DNA from: Agapanthus africanus
Lineage: Eukaryota; Streptophyta; Magnoliopsida; Asparagales; Amaryllidaceae
NCBI GenBank assembly: GCA_030015575.1
Contig: CM057347.1
Span: 507,411,176 to 507,475,175 of the forward strand
Direction: 5' to 3'
DNA: 64,000 nt
The number at the start of each line of letters is the position of its first letter. Position 1 is the first letter of the stretch. Shown here in pieces: positions 1 through 10,790 of this stretch. The notes beneath the pieces were generated by a model that worked only from the letters and a program-made list of their open reading frames with translations, was not told where the DNA came from and made no database searches. A program made the translations under genes and the position numbers.

Positions 1-439
1 TCGTCGCCTGTAGGACGTGGATTAGTCCAAATCCGTATTTTCTTAGATTTGGGTTTGGGGTTTTGGTTTGAGGATACGTTAGCCATATTTGAGGCTAAGA
101 TCAACTCAAACGTTTGTTAAGGATACGTTAGTCCAATTGAGACTAAGATCGACTTAACTGGATCGTTTAGATCCGACAAAAGAGCATTTGGGGGCTCTAT
201 TGTTCCAGTTTAAGGACATAGTGGTCCATTGTATGTATGGCCGTCGGGACCCATCACCTCTCTGACGACGTTGAAGGATCACAACGACAGATGTCAGAGG
301 AGTTCAGAGATCTACCCTTAAACCAAAGTTGATTGGGGGGATCTATAGTCCAATTTGGGACTAAAGTCTGTTTGAAGGTTTAAGGATGCGTTAGCCATAT
401 TTGAGGCTAAGATCAACTTAAACGGGATCGTTTAGATCC

Positions 440-620
440 GACAAAAGAGCATTTGGGGGCTCTATTGTTCCAGTTTAGGGACATGGTGGTCCATTGCCAA
501 TTTAGGGACATGGGGGTCCACCTCCAGTTTAGAGACATGGTGGTCCATCTTTCCCATTTTGGGGACAAATGTTAGTTTAAGGACGCATTAGTCCATGAGT
601 TTAAGGACCCCACAGTCCGT
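440..620. repeat. GGAC-N6-GTCC dyad repeats
   Basis: A word of the form agtttagggacatggtggtcc recurs about every 25-30 bases. Its core is an inverted repeat, GGAC and GTCC, separated by six bases. Equivalent arrays occupy the same LTR position at 41090-42035 and 56720-56945, with other spacer letters (gttacg, atcata). Confidence 0.75.
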
Positions 621-979
621 ATTAATGTGTGGTTGTCGGGACCCATCACCTCTCTGACGACGTTGAAGGATTACAACGACAAATATCAGAGGAGTTCAGA
701 GATGCACCCTTGAACCAATGAGTTGGTTGAAAGAGCAGATGTGCTCAGTTCAAGATGATTTGAGGACTTATGGCCAGTTTGGGCTAAGTCCAATTATGTT
801 TGAAATATTGGCCCTTTGGACCATTAGACATTTGTTTGGGTTCAGCCCCTAATCATTCAGCAGTGCTAAACAGAGGTTTGGGGGCTCTGACAACATCTTG
901 TCTTTGATTTCCTCAATTTTGAGATTCATTTGGAGGAAGAACTTTTGCCTCTGGAGAACTAGCCAATTTGGCTAAAAGT

Positions 980-1365
980 AGTGTTAAACACTAAAGAACA
1001 ACAGTGTTAAACACTGGAAATATAATCTTTAATTTAGTGTTAAACACTAGAAACAATCAGTGTTAAACACTGGAAATATAATCCCCAAATTAGTGTTAAA
1101 CACTAAAGACAGAGGGGTCACGTGTGGACACGTGAGAGCGCCCAAAAAGGGGACCAGATCCCTTTTCTTCGTTCTGCAATTAAGTGTTAAAACACTTTTC
1201 ATTTCCTGGCCATCACGTGTGGGCACGTGATAAGCATCCATCCGTTGGATATTAAAGGGATTTGTTAGGGGTCACGTAGGGACACGTGAGGGCGCCCTAA
1301 ATGTGGAGCCAGGTCTCCTTTTGTTTTATCCTCAAATATGCAAATAAGTGTTAAACACTTTTATT
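980..1365. repeat. Repeated palindrome AGTGTTAAACACT
   Basis: At least five exact copies of this 13-base near-perfect palindrome (6-base arms, one centre base) occur between 980 and 1115. Close variants follow near 1181 and 1345. They lie in the LTR, just before and among the paired CACGTG boxes. Confidence 0.85.
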
Positions 1366-1619
1366 TTTATTTTAGAGCATCACGTGTTGGCACGTGATGG
1401 GGATCTGTGCGCCAATTGTTAAAGCATTTGCTGAGGGGTCACGTGATAACACGTGAGAGCGCCCAAAGCTTTCATTTCCATTGCTTTTTCTTTCTGTGTT
1501 TTGGGAGTCACGTCGGAGCACGTGGGGCATTGCCTCAAAACTTCTTTTCTTTAGGGATCTTTTCAAGGGTCACGTGGGGGCACGTGACCCTAGTTTTTTT
1601 TCATGAACAGAGATCTTTT

Positions 1620-2110
1620 AAGATTGAATTCTCTGTAGGGTTAAACCCTAATTATAATTTTGGAGGAATTAAATTCCTATTGTGAAAGAATTAAATTCTT
1701 ATTTAGGATAAAACCCTGATTTCTTTTTAAAGGAATTAAATTCCCAGATATATAAAAGAATTAGATTCTTGATTAGGGTTAAACCCCAGTTTCATTTTAG
1801 GAGGAATTAAATTCCTGTGAGTCTGGGAGAATTAAATTCTCAAAACTCAATTCCCCTTCTAAGTTTAGGATCTGCATGGCAGGATCTCGATCCGATGAGA
1901 ATTAAATTCTCAACTTATGGGGAGATGTGCTCTGTGCAGATCTTCAACCAGAAGAAGAACTAAGTTCTTTTTTTTTTTTATATATAAGAGTTAAACTCTT
2001 TTGAGAATTAAATTCTCTTTGAAGCCTCTCTTTTCTTACCTAGGGTTTTTCTTTTGCAGAGAATTAAATTCTCCTCTCTTTTCTTTTTTCTCTTGTGAAT
2101 TAAATTCTCC
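1620..2110. repeat. GAATTAAATTC dyad repeats
   Basis: Words such as gagaattaaattctc recur roughly every 40-60 bases. Neighbouring dyads differ in flanking letters but stay complementary. They lie in the LTR upstream (plus direction) of the minus-strand TATA box. Confidence 0.75.
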
Positions 2111-2163
2111 TCACTCTGTTTCTCTCTCCAAAAAGTAGATCCCTTCATTCTCTTCTTGGCTCC

Positions 2164-2171
2164 TATTTATA
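2164..2171 (-). promoter_or_regulatory. LTR TATA box
   Basis: The minus strand reads CCTATAAATAGGAG, a strong plant TATA context. It indicates that the LTR is transcribed leftward. The solo LTR E has a comparable minus-strand TATA-like site near 52890. Confidence 0.6.
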
Positions 2172-2189
2172 GGAGAAAGAAAAGAAGCA

Positions 2190-2530
2190 ATTTGTTTAAT
2201 AAATCTTTCATTGAAAGATTTGATTTGTTTTCATCATTAAGATGATCCTTTAGATCATTCAGTGAATTTTATTCACCGTTGGATTTTAAATCCAAAGATA
2301 TTCTGTTTGTTATTTTCGGTGAGATTTTAGGGAAATCTTTCCTTGTATCAAATCTTTCCATAAATCGGTGATCTTTAATCACCATTGGATTTTTAATCCA
2401 ATGGTCCCCATAATCCTTTTCCATTTGGAAAGATTTAGAGAAATTTAGAATTTTAATTCTATTTCGAAAGATTTTAGAGAAATTTAGAATTTTAATTCTA
2501 TTAAACTGTAAGGCTTTCAAAGACTGTCAC
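2190..2530. repeat. Run of back-to-back micro-hairpins
   Basis: Successive words are each self-complementary, for example aatctttcattgaaagatt, gtgaattttattcac, ttggattttaaatccaa and agaattttaattct. Arms are 5-8 bases and loops 1-6 bases, and almost every base falls inside one of them. No coding frame is credible here. Confidence 0.75.
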
Positions 2531-3100
2531 GTGCTGGCACGTGACCCTTGGTCACGTGGGAGCACGTGACCCCCAATTGAGTCCTTTTCTCAGCGTTTAT
2601 TTATGCTTCAGTTTTAACCATCACGTGTCAACACGTGACCATTGGTCACGTGCGAGCACGTGATACCTCATTGAGGCATCTTCTGATTTTTAATCAGGGA
2701 ACAGATTTTAGAATTTAATTCTATTCATTATTTTAGAGGCCTTAAGAGCCCATCACGTGTCTGCACATGACCCATGGTCACGTGTGAGCACGTGATGCCC
2801 CATTGGGATCTTTTCTGAGTTTTTATTATATCTTTTAACTCCTCCAGCGGGTTCTTAAAGGTCCATCACGTGTGAACACGTGATACCTCATAACTTTTGA
2901 TCCCGGATGAATTATGAGGCCCATAATATTTCGAATCGAAGGGTTTTTCGAGATGCTTCCAATACAATCAGAATTTAATAGTTCCTCCTTCGGGAGTTTG
3001 TCAAAATATAGGCCGGAAGATACTGCTTCGCATTTCTTTAAGCGTGTCACTGCCATTTGATACCTTGGACTCCTTTGCGTAGAAATTTTTGGCAGGAACA

Positions 3101-3631
3101 GTAAGATTATAGAAGCGAGCATTTAAGCATGATTATTTACATGTATAAGATAGTTATTCTAACGTAGTTGTTTGTAGTTTGATAAGCAAGATATTCATGT
3201 ATACGAGAGGGGTCCATCTTACCCTGTAGACTATAGTAACATGTAGTAGAAAGCCCCGTTCTAACCCATGGGACAACAGCACATAAATTCATGTAGGTGT
3301 TTTTTAAAGTGGCCTTTCATGCCATGATATATGTTTCGTACCAATTTACCCCTTTATCCCCACGTATTGTATTATATAATTTAAAGGTCTTGACCGAATC
3401 CATGAATATATATAAAAAAAAGTATAGGTTCATATTCAAGATGTAATCATGTATTCAGGTACTCATTTCAAGTTCATGTCAAGTTATATCCATGGTTCGG
3501 TCAACTCGAGTCAAGCGTTCAAGTTCAAGTTTGATATTTGAATTCGAGTGTTCAGGTTCATAATCAAGTATCCAAGTTTGTGTTTGATTTTGGATTCTGG
3601 TTTGAGTTGGATTCAAGTTGGAATCGGTATC
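3101..3631 (-). mobile_element. Tekay-like LTR C0, segment 1
   Basis: The reverse complement matches the last third of the plus-strand LTRs at 3632, 18690 and 21506, including the stretch around 'acaaacaactacgttagaat' and the 'cccatggg..' segment. It is interrupted on the left by the Tat LTR (1-3100) and on the right by solo LTR C1. The 5 bases before C1 (gtatc, 3627-3631) are repeated after it. Confidence 0.8.
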
Positions 3632-3744
3632 TGTAACGACTCTGAATTTACTGTACGGAATTTTCCAGTTTAATGTACAGAAAATGAGTTATACAGCCTG
3701 AGTTTCAGTTATAAGTAAATTTTGTTAAATAACACTAAGAAACA

Positions 3745-3810
3745 ACTTGTAGCTCATTGGTAAAACCCTTGCACTGCTATGGCGTAGCCCTTGTGTTCGA
3801 TCCCCATCAG
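3745..3810 (+). other. tRNA-like segment in Tekay-like LTR
   Basis: The segment reads tagctcattggtaaaa at the left and gtgttcgatcccc at the right. These resemble the A box (TRGYNNARNNG) and B box (GTTCRANNCC) of pol III promoters at tRNA-like spacing. Homologous segments occur near 18800, 21630 and 55200. There is no full cloverleaf, so this is not a functional tRNA gene. Confidence 0.5.
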
Positions 3811-4180
3811 ACACATTATTTTTTTCTGATTTTTCTTTTTAACTTTCTGGAAGCCCAAAAGTTTACACGTACAATATATAGAAAAATGAAAAGTCAGAAA
3901 AATCAAACATGTAGAAAATGGAGTAAACACTGAGTTGTACAGTGGCACAAATCCAGAGGCACGAAGCCCTAGATTGGCCGACGGAAATAGAGAATAGGCC
4001 AGCACCGATGGTTCAACCGAGGCCAATGAGGCCTGGGCACACTTGACTCTTGACCTACTCCTAACTCCCCTACTCTGTTTGATTTCCATGCAATCAAATA
4101 GAGACGATTCATTTCACCATTAAACCAATTTTTAATTCTTTTTAATCCAAATTTTTAATTCCAAAACCCTAATTCTCCAC

Positions 4181-4188
4181 TATAAATA
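4181..4188 (+). promoter_or_regulatory. LTR TATA box (C1)
   Basis: TATAAATA in the context ccac-tataaatacc. The same box is found in every copy of this LTR (19247, 22062 and 55638 plus; 18623 minus), with similar sequence downstream, marking the LTR promoter. Confidence 0.7.
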
Positions 4189-4437
4189 CCACCCTATAAT
4201 TTGGCTCAGCTTCATTCTAAAATTTCTAGCCAAAACTCTCAAAAATTCTCTAAGTACAAGTGGAGTAAAGAGGAGTTAGCAAGCGGTTAACTTCCGGCAA
4301 AAAATCGAAGCAATTCCGGCGCTCCTGAGACGCTAAAAAACTCATCCCCCCTTCTTCAACCTTTCTTTAAGCCTCCTAACTTTTAATTCCTTTCTAATCT
4401 TCATTTCTCTTCTTTAAAAATTCATTTTAAAACATAT

Positions 4438-4449
4438 ATCGGTAAGTGG
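4438..4449 (+). other. Conserved 5' splice donor in LTR leader
   Basis: The segment tcggtaagtgga contains a near-ideal donor (G|GTAAGT) about 255 bases after the TATA box. All four plus-strand copies keep it (also near 19503, 22321 and 55899). It would start a leader intron running out of the LTR. Confidence 0.5.
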
Positions 4450-5844
4450 AGTTAATACTGATATTACTTTTTCTAAATCCTATAACTCCAATTCCTTTTA
4501 TCTTTGGTCAAACAAATTTTTATACAATACTTGAAACCTTAAACCCTAATATTTAGAATCAAATTTTCATAAAATTCTCATGTGAAATAACAATAGTAGC
4601 ACCTTTTCATTTAAATACCATGAACTTTAAATATCACCTCTTTTAGTTTTTGTTACAAACATGCCTTTAGGAAAATTTCACGAGATAACGACCCACATCT
4701 CACATACACACTTGGTTTTATAGCACGATACTCTTTGAATGTATTTTTCATTGCGAAGACATTATTATAAGAAAATACCACTTACTATAAAAACCGGATT
4801 TCTTTTAAACGGTGTTTTAAACTCCTTTATGATTATGCCTATGCAACCCTTGTTAGGGGACCCACTAATAGATGGTGTGGATTATCGCACATTCTTGGAT
4901 TAGTAGAGCGAGATGTAGACCTCCTCATAGAGCATTCGGTCTCGAAAGGTTTTAAATACGGGGTTTAAGAAAAACGCATTTTTATAATTAAATAAAATTT
5001 TATTTTTAATTATTATATAAAAATTACAAATCCATATATATTCAAAATATAATAAACTTAAATTTTTTAAAATGAAAGATTTACAAGTTTTACTAAAATA
5101 CCATTAAGATACCAACAAAAAACAAGTATTACAATAAAATATCATGAACTTTCCAAGCTAAGCAATTATCACTAAAATACCTCAAATCCTTAAAATTCAT
5201 ATCCATGAAAATCCTAAATAATATAAATAAATTCTCGAGGTTTATTTTGAAATTTTATTAAAAATATTTTTCATAAAACGCTCTCGAGTTATATAAAACA
5301 ATATTTAAGGACTTTAGTAAATATATGTTTAAGCGGGATCAATTCTAGGAGCCGGAGAAGGTGAGTGCTTGCCTATTTAAAATTGGAAACATAATGGAGT
5401 TATCAAGGGTAATTGTCTTGAAAATAGACAAAAATCCCGCCGTCCATGTGCAGCAGTTACCGATAACTCCCGAACCTAATTCAAGATCTAAATCAGTTAT
5501 AAGTGTCTGACTCGGTCAGAGTCTATTTCAAACCTGAATTCAAAGTCAAACATGAATACTTGAACATGAACCTGAATATCTAAATTCAAACATCAATATC
5601 AAACATGAATACTTGACTTGATTTGACCGAACCATGCTTATAACTTGACATGACTGCTTGAATACAAAATTACATCCTGAACCTGACTACTTGAACATTT
5701 GTATCCATGTTTCGGTAAGACTTGTAAATATACTCTATCCAATACATTACGCGGGGATAACGGGATAGATTGGTACGGAACGTATAGCGTGGCACGAGAT
5801 GGTCACTAAAAAGACACCTATATGAACTCTCATGCCATTATCCT

Positions 5845-7817
5845 TGTTAGTGATATACGCCCTAGAGGCCATTATTGTATAGTACTGGTATGCATATTAC
5901 ATTTTGGAAGCTTGGGATATACATTGATATAATAACAGTCTTACTCAATATGGTAGTTGCTACTTGGTTTGATTCTATCTTAATATGTGTATATGTTTCT
6001 TTTAACGTATCGCTAATATATATTGATAGAGCTTTTAGGATCTTTACTTGACTACCAGCATTGTGATGGCAGTCACACTAATCGGGGCTGGGTAGTCTAA
6101 GCACATCCTTATGTAGGTCCCTATTCATAGGATTATCAAGACGGGGCATCGATACTCCAGAGTAGACTAGTGTATACGCTTCTCATCCCAGCAGGGGAGG
6201 TGGTCTGTCCCACAGCCATTAGTATGTCGTATTGGAGATAGTATGCAGGTGCTTATTGTGTTATGAGTTACATTGGACAGGACTCGTAGGGAACTGCTGT
6301 TTGGTACTATACCTATCGTGAGATAGCAGTTTCCAGGTGACATGAGTACAGCTTAGTCCGTTGACTTGACATCGCTACTTCGCCTCGAGTGTGTTCCCAC
6401 TGCACTTAGATCACTACCCTACCATTGCTCAAAGGAGTCATGCAAATAGGTAGTAGTTAGGTGTAGTCCCGAAACACTGGGAGGTAGTAGTGGTTAGATA
6501 GGATTCGTCTCTCTCGGTATTGGGAGTTGATATCGCACTGTGTTTGGAAAACCATTACACAAAGTCCCTGGCCAGGAAAAGCGAGATTTATTGGTAGGTA
6601 CTCCGATAGTTTCTCAGGGTGTTTTGGGCTCTACTCCGACATGACTTATTGCGCTATTAGGGGTCTGACGGTTACTGTCCTGTAGGCCCGATATGCGATA
6701 CTCTTAGACGAACAGACTAGACTGTTTGGAGATTGTCACAGATAGGCTCAGTAGGAGTTTAGATGAGTTTGCTCATCGGCCTTCTTATCGACAGATACCT
6801 GGGTAGCCGTTACGTGCAGCTAGTACCGCTGACGTGCTTGTGGTTAAACCCGCCGCCAGCGTACTATTGAGTCTTTAGAGTCCCACACAGAGGGTATCCC
6901 TGCATCGAGCAATAGATGTAGAGGTCATATGGTTTTACGGCGGGGCTTCGATCACATGCGTGTACTTGTACATGGATGATGTTCGGTCGTATAATACTAG
7001 TGGGCTTTGGTTTAAGCTAGATCCTAGTATTATATTCTTGGATTATTTTCGTCTCTTTGTATTCGTATTTTTCAGAATAAGGATACGGGTATGTATATAC
7101 GGTGAGGGGTATTCTTGTAATTATACAAGGGTGCTTCTAGAAGAAGACACCTCATTTCTTGTTTAACCATTTTTTTAAATGGTTAATGAGGTGGAGGTAT
7201 GGGGTGTGGATTATCATTAAATGAAGCATGGCTACTTGGTGACTCATGGGGTGACTTATGCTTTTTGTGACTATTGAGGCATGCTTGATTCTTTGTGAAT
7301 GTATGCTTCATTATTCACAACACTTAGCCATGTTCATTCACAATGCTATCACCACACTCTCATCTCCTTAAGCTTCCTTCTTCTTCCTCAATCCTAAAAG
7401 TCTCATGTGTTGAGAATCCTAGGGTATTTTGAGACAAATCAATCCATCATCACTCTCTACATGCTCTAGGCTATCTAGTTTAGCGAATTATGTATCCTAG
7501 TTACCTCGATATTGAGGTTAGAGCTCGAACTATAGACTCTCGGGTGGATCGTCTTTGACATAAGGAGGCTAACGATCAAGCGCGATCCGTACACTTCAAG
7601 GAGCTTAAGACGAGGAGGAGGAGAACAAGATGATCCGAAGGACTTAATACTAGGAGGTATAACTTTCTTCCGAGTAGTTAAACCTCATAGTAGTTTTGTT
7701 AGTTAAGGTTCAGGTAAAGATCCTGGAGTTTAGTCGGTGTTGCGAAGCTTGTAAAAATCGTTTTTTTGCATATTTTGCCTCCCCGTGAACCCGCGGGGTG
7801 CGCGACATCGACTTACA
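5845..7817 (+). repeat. 5' LTR of copia element G
   Basis: About 1.97 kb, TGTTAG..TTACA, followed at once by a primer-binding site. It shares opening words (gccctagaggccattat) and several internal stretches with the LTR of element H, so the two families are related. The only open frame of note (6960-7166, plus) has no recognisable domain and is not called as a gene. Confidence 0.85.
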
Positions 7818-7818
7818 G

Positions 7819-7832
7819 TGGTATCAAAGCCT
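7819..7832 (+). other. Primer-binding site of element G
   Basis: TGGTATCAAAGCCT lies one base after the LTR. It matches the initiator-Met tRNA 3' end (TGGTATCAGAGC) used by most plant copia elements, with one mismatch. Confidence 0.8.
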
Positions 7833-8072
7833 ACTAAATCTTAACTAGCTAGTTAGCAAGTAGTTAGAACTTCGATCGTCGTAAAAACCCGAATCGCAAC
7901 TTCAAAAACCTAGCTTGTTGTCGTTTTTAAAATCTGATCTAAAAATTATTTCAGAGGTCTTACAATTATAAGCAGGGTTTTATAAGAACACAGAAGAAAA
8001 ACGAAATCTTAACTTGCCAAAACCACCGCAAAAGCGCGGCAAAATAGTGCGTTTCGCCGTGACTCCGCGGCC
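7833..8072 (+). other. Residual untranslated leader of element G
   Basis: About 240 bases of leader between the primer-binding site and the start of the nested LTR of element H. No coding frame is visible. Confidence 0.5.
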
Positions 8073-10117
8073 TGTAGGGTTTCTTTAGCACCTTGCCTAG
8101 GCTTTGGGTTGCATCACATATTAAAACTTTTGGGGGTGCTAAACAAACAAACCTAGGAATCGAACTAGAAAGTTAGAATAACAGCACAAGGTATCACATA
8201 CTAAGTAGTGTCTAACACTAACAAACCTTTGTAGACCTCCTTAAGTGACTCCTTGGATCTCCTAGAGTTTGAACCGGCTCGCTAGAATCCATCCAAGTCC
8301 ACAACGATCTACCCGGAGTCCCTTTGCTCAAGCTCCTAGCTTCATTTGATTTTTGAAGAAGTGGAGAAAGCAACCAATATTAATGGGCTAGAGTTGTATA
8401 GATTGATGATGTGATTTGTATTCTCACTTAAAAACCCTTTCTTTTTAAGTTCCTCACTCAATGGAAACTCAAGAGAGCATGAAGGAGGAGGAAGAAGAAG
8501 ATAGTTAGCTTGAGCTCTTTTGTTTTTGGATAAATCTCAAAATAAAATGAGAAAAGAAAATATATATGAGAGACCTTCTCACTAGTAACCATGGTCAATA
8601 AATATCTAGATATTTTCATCATTGAGTTAAAGAACAAAGAAAATTAAACCTTGGTCTTACTTTGGTCAAGTAAAGAATAGTGTAGTAGAAAATTCAACCA
8701 TGATTTAATCCCTTTTCTTTTTCTCAATAATAAATATATATATGTATATTTATTCCATGTGAGTCTTGCATTGCCATCTTCTATGTATCAACAACCATGA
8801 CACACATGTATGCATGTATGTGTGCATTCACATCAACATGTGTATATGCATACATTCATGCATATATCCAAATAGAAAAGGTTTTGTAAAAGTGAGCTAA
8901 AAGTCTATATTAAATCAACACTAGATTTAATAAACCGGTCATATCACATACGACCCGACCAATAGAAAAATGCCCGATTAAAATACGGTATCATATACAT
9001 GCATTTAATCGAGCTCCCGCGCATATCTCATATGCACACCACATCGTTCCGCCTGAGCTAGGAAACTCTTGTGTGGGACTCTAAGACTCGTCAATATGCC
9101 GGCAGTAGGTGATGATCACATCAAATACCCAAAATCCGCAAGCGGTCAGCTAAACGTAACGGCCATCCGTGTATTGAGTGATCAGAAGAAAACAAGCGAA
9201 CCTGTCAAAACTCCCGTCGAGCCAACTGGCAACACTTACCGTACAGTCCGGTCTCTTCGTCAGATATGCTGCATATCGAGTATAGGGATGGAATCGTCGA
9301 TCCCAATAACTCAATAAATCATTCCAGTGTATGGCTCATAACAGATCGAGAAACAAATGATAACTCTTATCAGTAAATCTCATTAGCCCTGACCAGGGAC
9401 TTCCTGTTATAGCCAATCGAACATAGTGCAACATCAACCCCCAATACCGGAAGAGACGAAACCCCTTCTATCACTCATTGCCTTGATGTGCCTCGGGACT
9501 GTACCCAAAATCCACCTGTTTGCATGACTCAGTAGAACCGTGGTAGGGTGGAGATCAAAGTACAGTGGGAGGACACACAAGACTCTATGACGATCTCGGG
9601 TCTACAGACTAATCTGTACCAGTGTCACCTGAGAACTGCTATCCGACGATAGATATAATATCATATAAGAGTTCTCGGCGAGTCCGTTCAGTGTACCCAG
9701 TCTCCACTGAGCACCTGTATATAGTATTTGGTGTCACCACACCAAATCGATATGGGACATCCATCGTCCATCATATGGGACAAGAACCGTATACGCTAGT
9801 CTACTCTGAAATATCGATACCCCGTTTCGATACACCCACGACCAGGAATATTTCAAGGATATGCTTATAAACTACATATGTCCCATTAGTATAATCCACA
9901 TCATAATCCCAGTAGTCAAGCAAATATCCTAAGGGCTTTATCAATATGTACCAAATGAGTAAAAGCATGATCAAGTGAACATTTCAAGATAAAGAGTAAC
10001 CAGATAGCATACTATTATGTCGAGCAAGAATGTCCTCTGAATATATATATATACATACACACGTACCGGTACATACACTATCATATAATGGCATCTAGGG
10101 CATACATATATCCAACA
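8073..10117 (-). repeat. 3' LTR of copia element H
   Basis: On the minus strand it begins TGTTGGATATATGTATGCCC, right after a polypurine tract, and ends ..AAACCCTACA at 8073. Length is about 2.05 kb. It holds no credible gene; small open frames near 9069, 9622 and 10183 have no domain. Confidence 0.75.
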
Positions 10118-10130
10118 ATCTCCCACTTGT
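10118..10130 (-). other. Polypurine tract of element H
   Basis: The minus strand reads acaagtgggagat directly before the TGTTGG start of the 3' LTR. This is the usual plus-strand DNA primer site of a copia element. Confidence 0.75.
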
Positions 10131-10134
10131 ACTA

Positions 10135-10790
10135 AGGCCAATTATTGGCGTATCTCATACCCAACATCTCAAAAAGCTGCTTATGCTGCGGCTGAGGGAG
10201 GGCCTTGGTGAGTGGATCCGCAGTGTTATTCTTTGTATCTACTCTCCTAATCTCGATCTTGTGGCGATCAACTATCTCCCGGATCAAATGATATCGTCTC
10301 AGGATATGTCTGGACTTCTGATGGGACCTGGGCTATTTGGCCAATGCCACAACCCCATTATTATCGCAATACAATGGTATTGGATCAATAATGGTTGGAA
10401 CTACTCCTAGCTCCGAGATGAACTTTCTCATCCAGACGGCTTCTTTGGCAGCATCATTTGCAACAATGTACTCAGCTTTCATCATAGAGTCTGCAACGGT
10501 ATACTGTTTGGAACTCTTCTAACTCACCGTCCCTTCGTTGAGGGTGAATGCAAACCCTGAGATAGACTTGATGTCATCCTTATCACTCTGGAAGCTCGAA
10601 TCGGTAAAAGCTTCCATTTGGAGATCCCCGTTACCATACACCAAAAACAATTCTTTAGTCCTTCGCAAGTACTTAAGAATGTTCTCCACAGCAGGCCAGT
10701 GATTCTCTCCTGGGTTTTACTGATACCTGCTTACTACACCCAGTACATAAGCTACATCAGGGCGTGTACACAACATCGCATACATTATAT
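10135..10790 (-). pseudogene. Copia RNase H region of element H
   Basis: The minus-strand translation contains typical copia RNase H and C-terminal signatures, such as an AEY motif, a histidine-rich 'RHILRRYHLI'-like stretch and an 'ADPLTKAL'-like end just before the polypurine tract. It follows the reverse transcriptase region. Broken fossil. Confidence 0.7.

Larger units (their letters stand above)
1117..2895. promoter_or_regulatory. Array of paired G-boxes, CACGTG-N4-CACGTG
   Basis: About 14 pairs of CACGTG (or one-base variants) are separated by exactly four bases, near 1117, 1213, 1270, 1378, 1438, 1507, 1568, 2526, 2554, 2622, 2646, 2750, 2776 and 2864. The centres are 10 bp apart, so both boxes face the same side of the helix. 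CACGTG is the plant G-box bound by bZIP and bHLH factors. Use as a regulatory array is inference. Confidence 0.7.
1..3100 (-). mobile_element. Tat-family Ty3/gypsy LTR (E/F family), cut by the window start
   Basis: The right end reads ..ggcaggaaca, matching the right end of the solo LTR at 53208. The left part matches the LTR starts at 40523 and 56124 from about 360 bases inside them. The LTR is read on the minus strand, because a TATA box lies on that strand near 2164 and the related element F has its integrase on that strand. A full copy would be about 3.4-3.5 kb. It sits inside a minus-strand Tekay-like LTR, whose sequence resumes at 3101. Whether it is a solo LTR or the 5' LTR of an element to the left cannot be seen. 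There is no credible coding frame; the sequence is almost entirely short repeated dyad words. Confidence 0.85.

Noticed and set aside
2835-3122. A 95-codon minus-strand frame at the LTR end
   Set aside because: It spans the LTR boundary at 3100 and has no recognisable domain; a chance frame.
3745-3810. A functional tRNA gene
   Set aside because: Only A- and B-box-like words are present; the stems do not form a full cloverleaf and the segment is part of every copy of an LTR.
6960-7166. A small hydrophobic open frame in the LTR of G
   Set aside because: Short, without homologue in the related LTR of H, and with no start context or domain.
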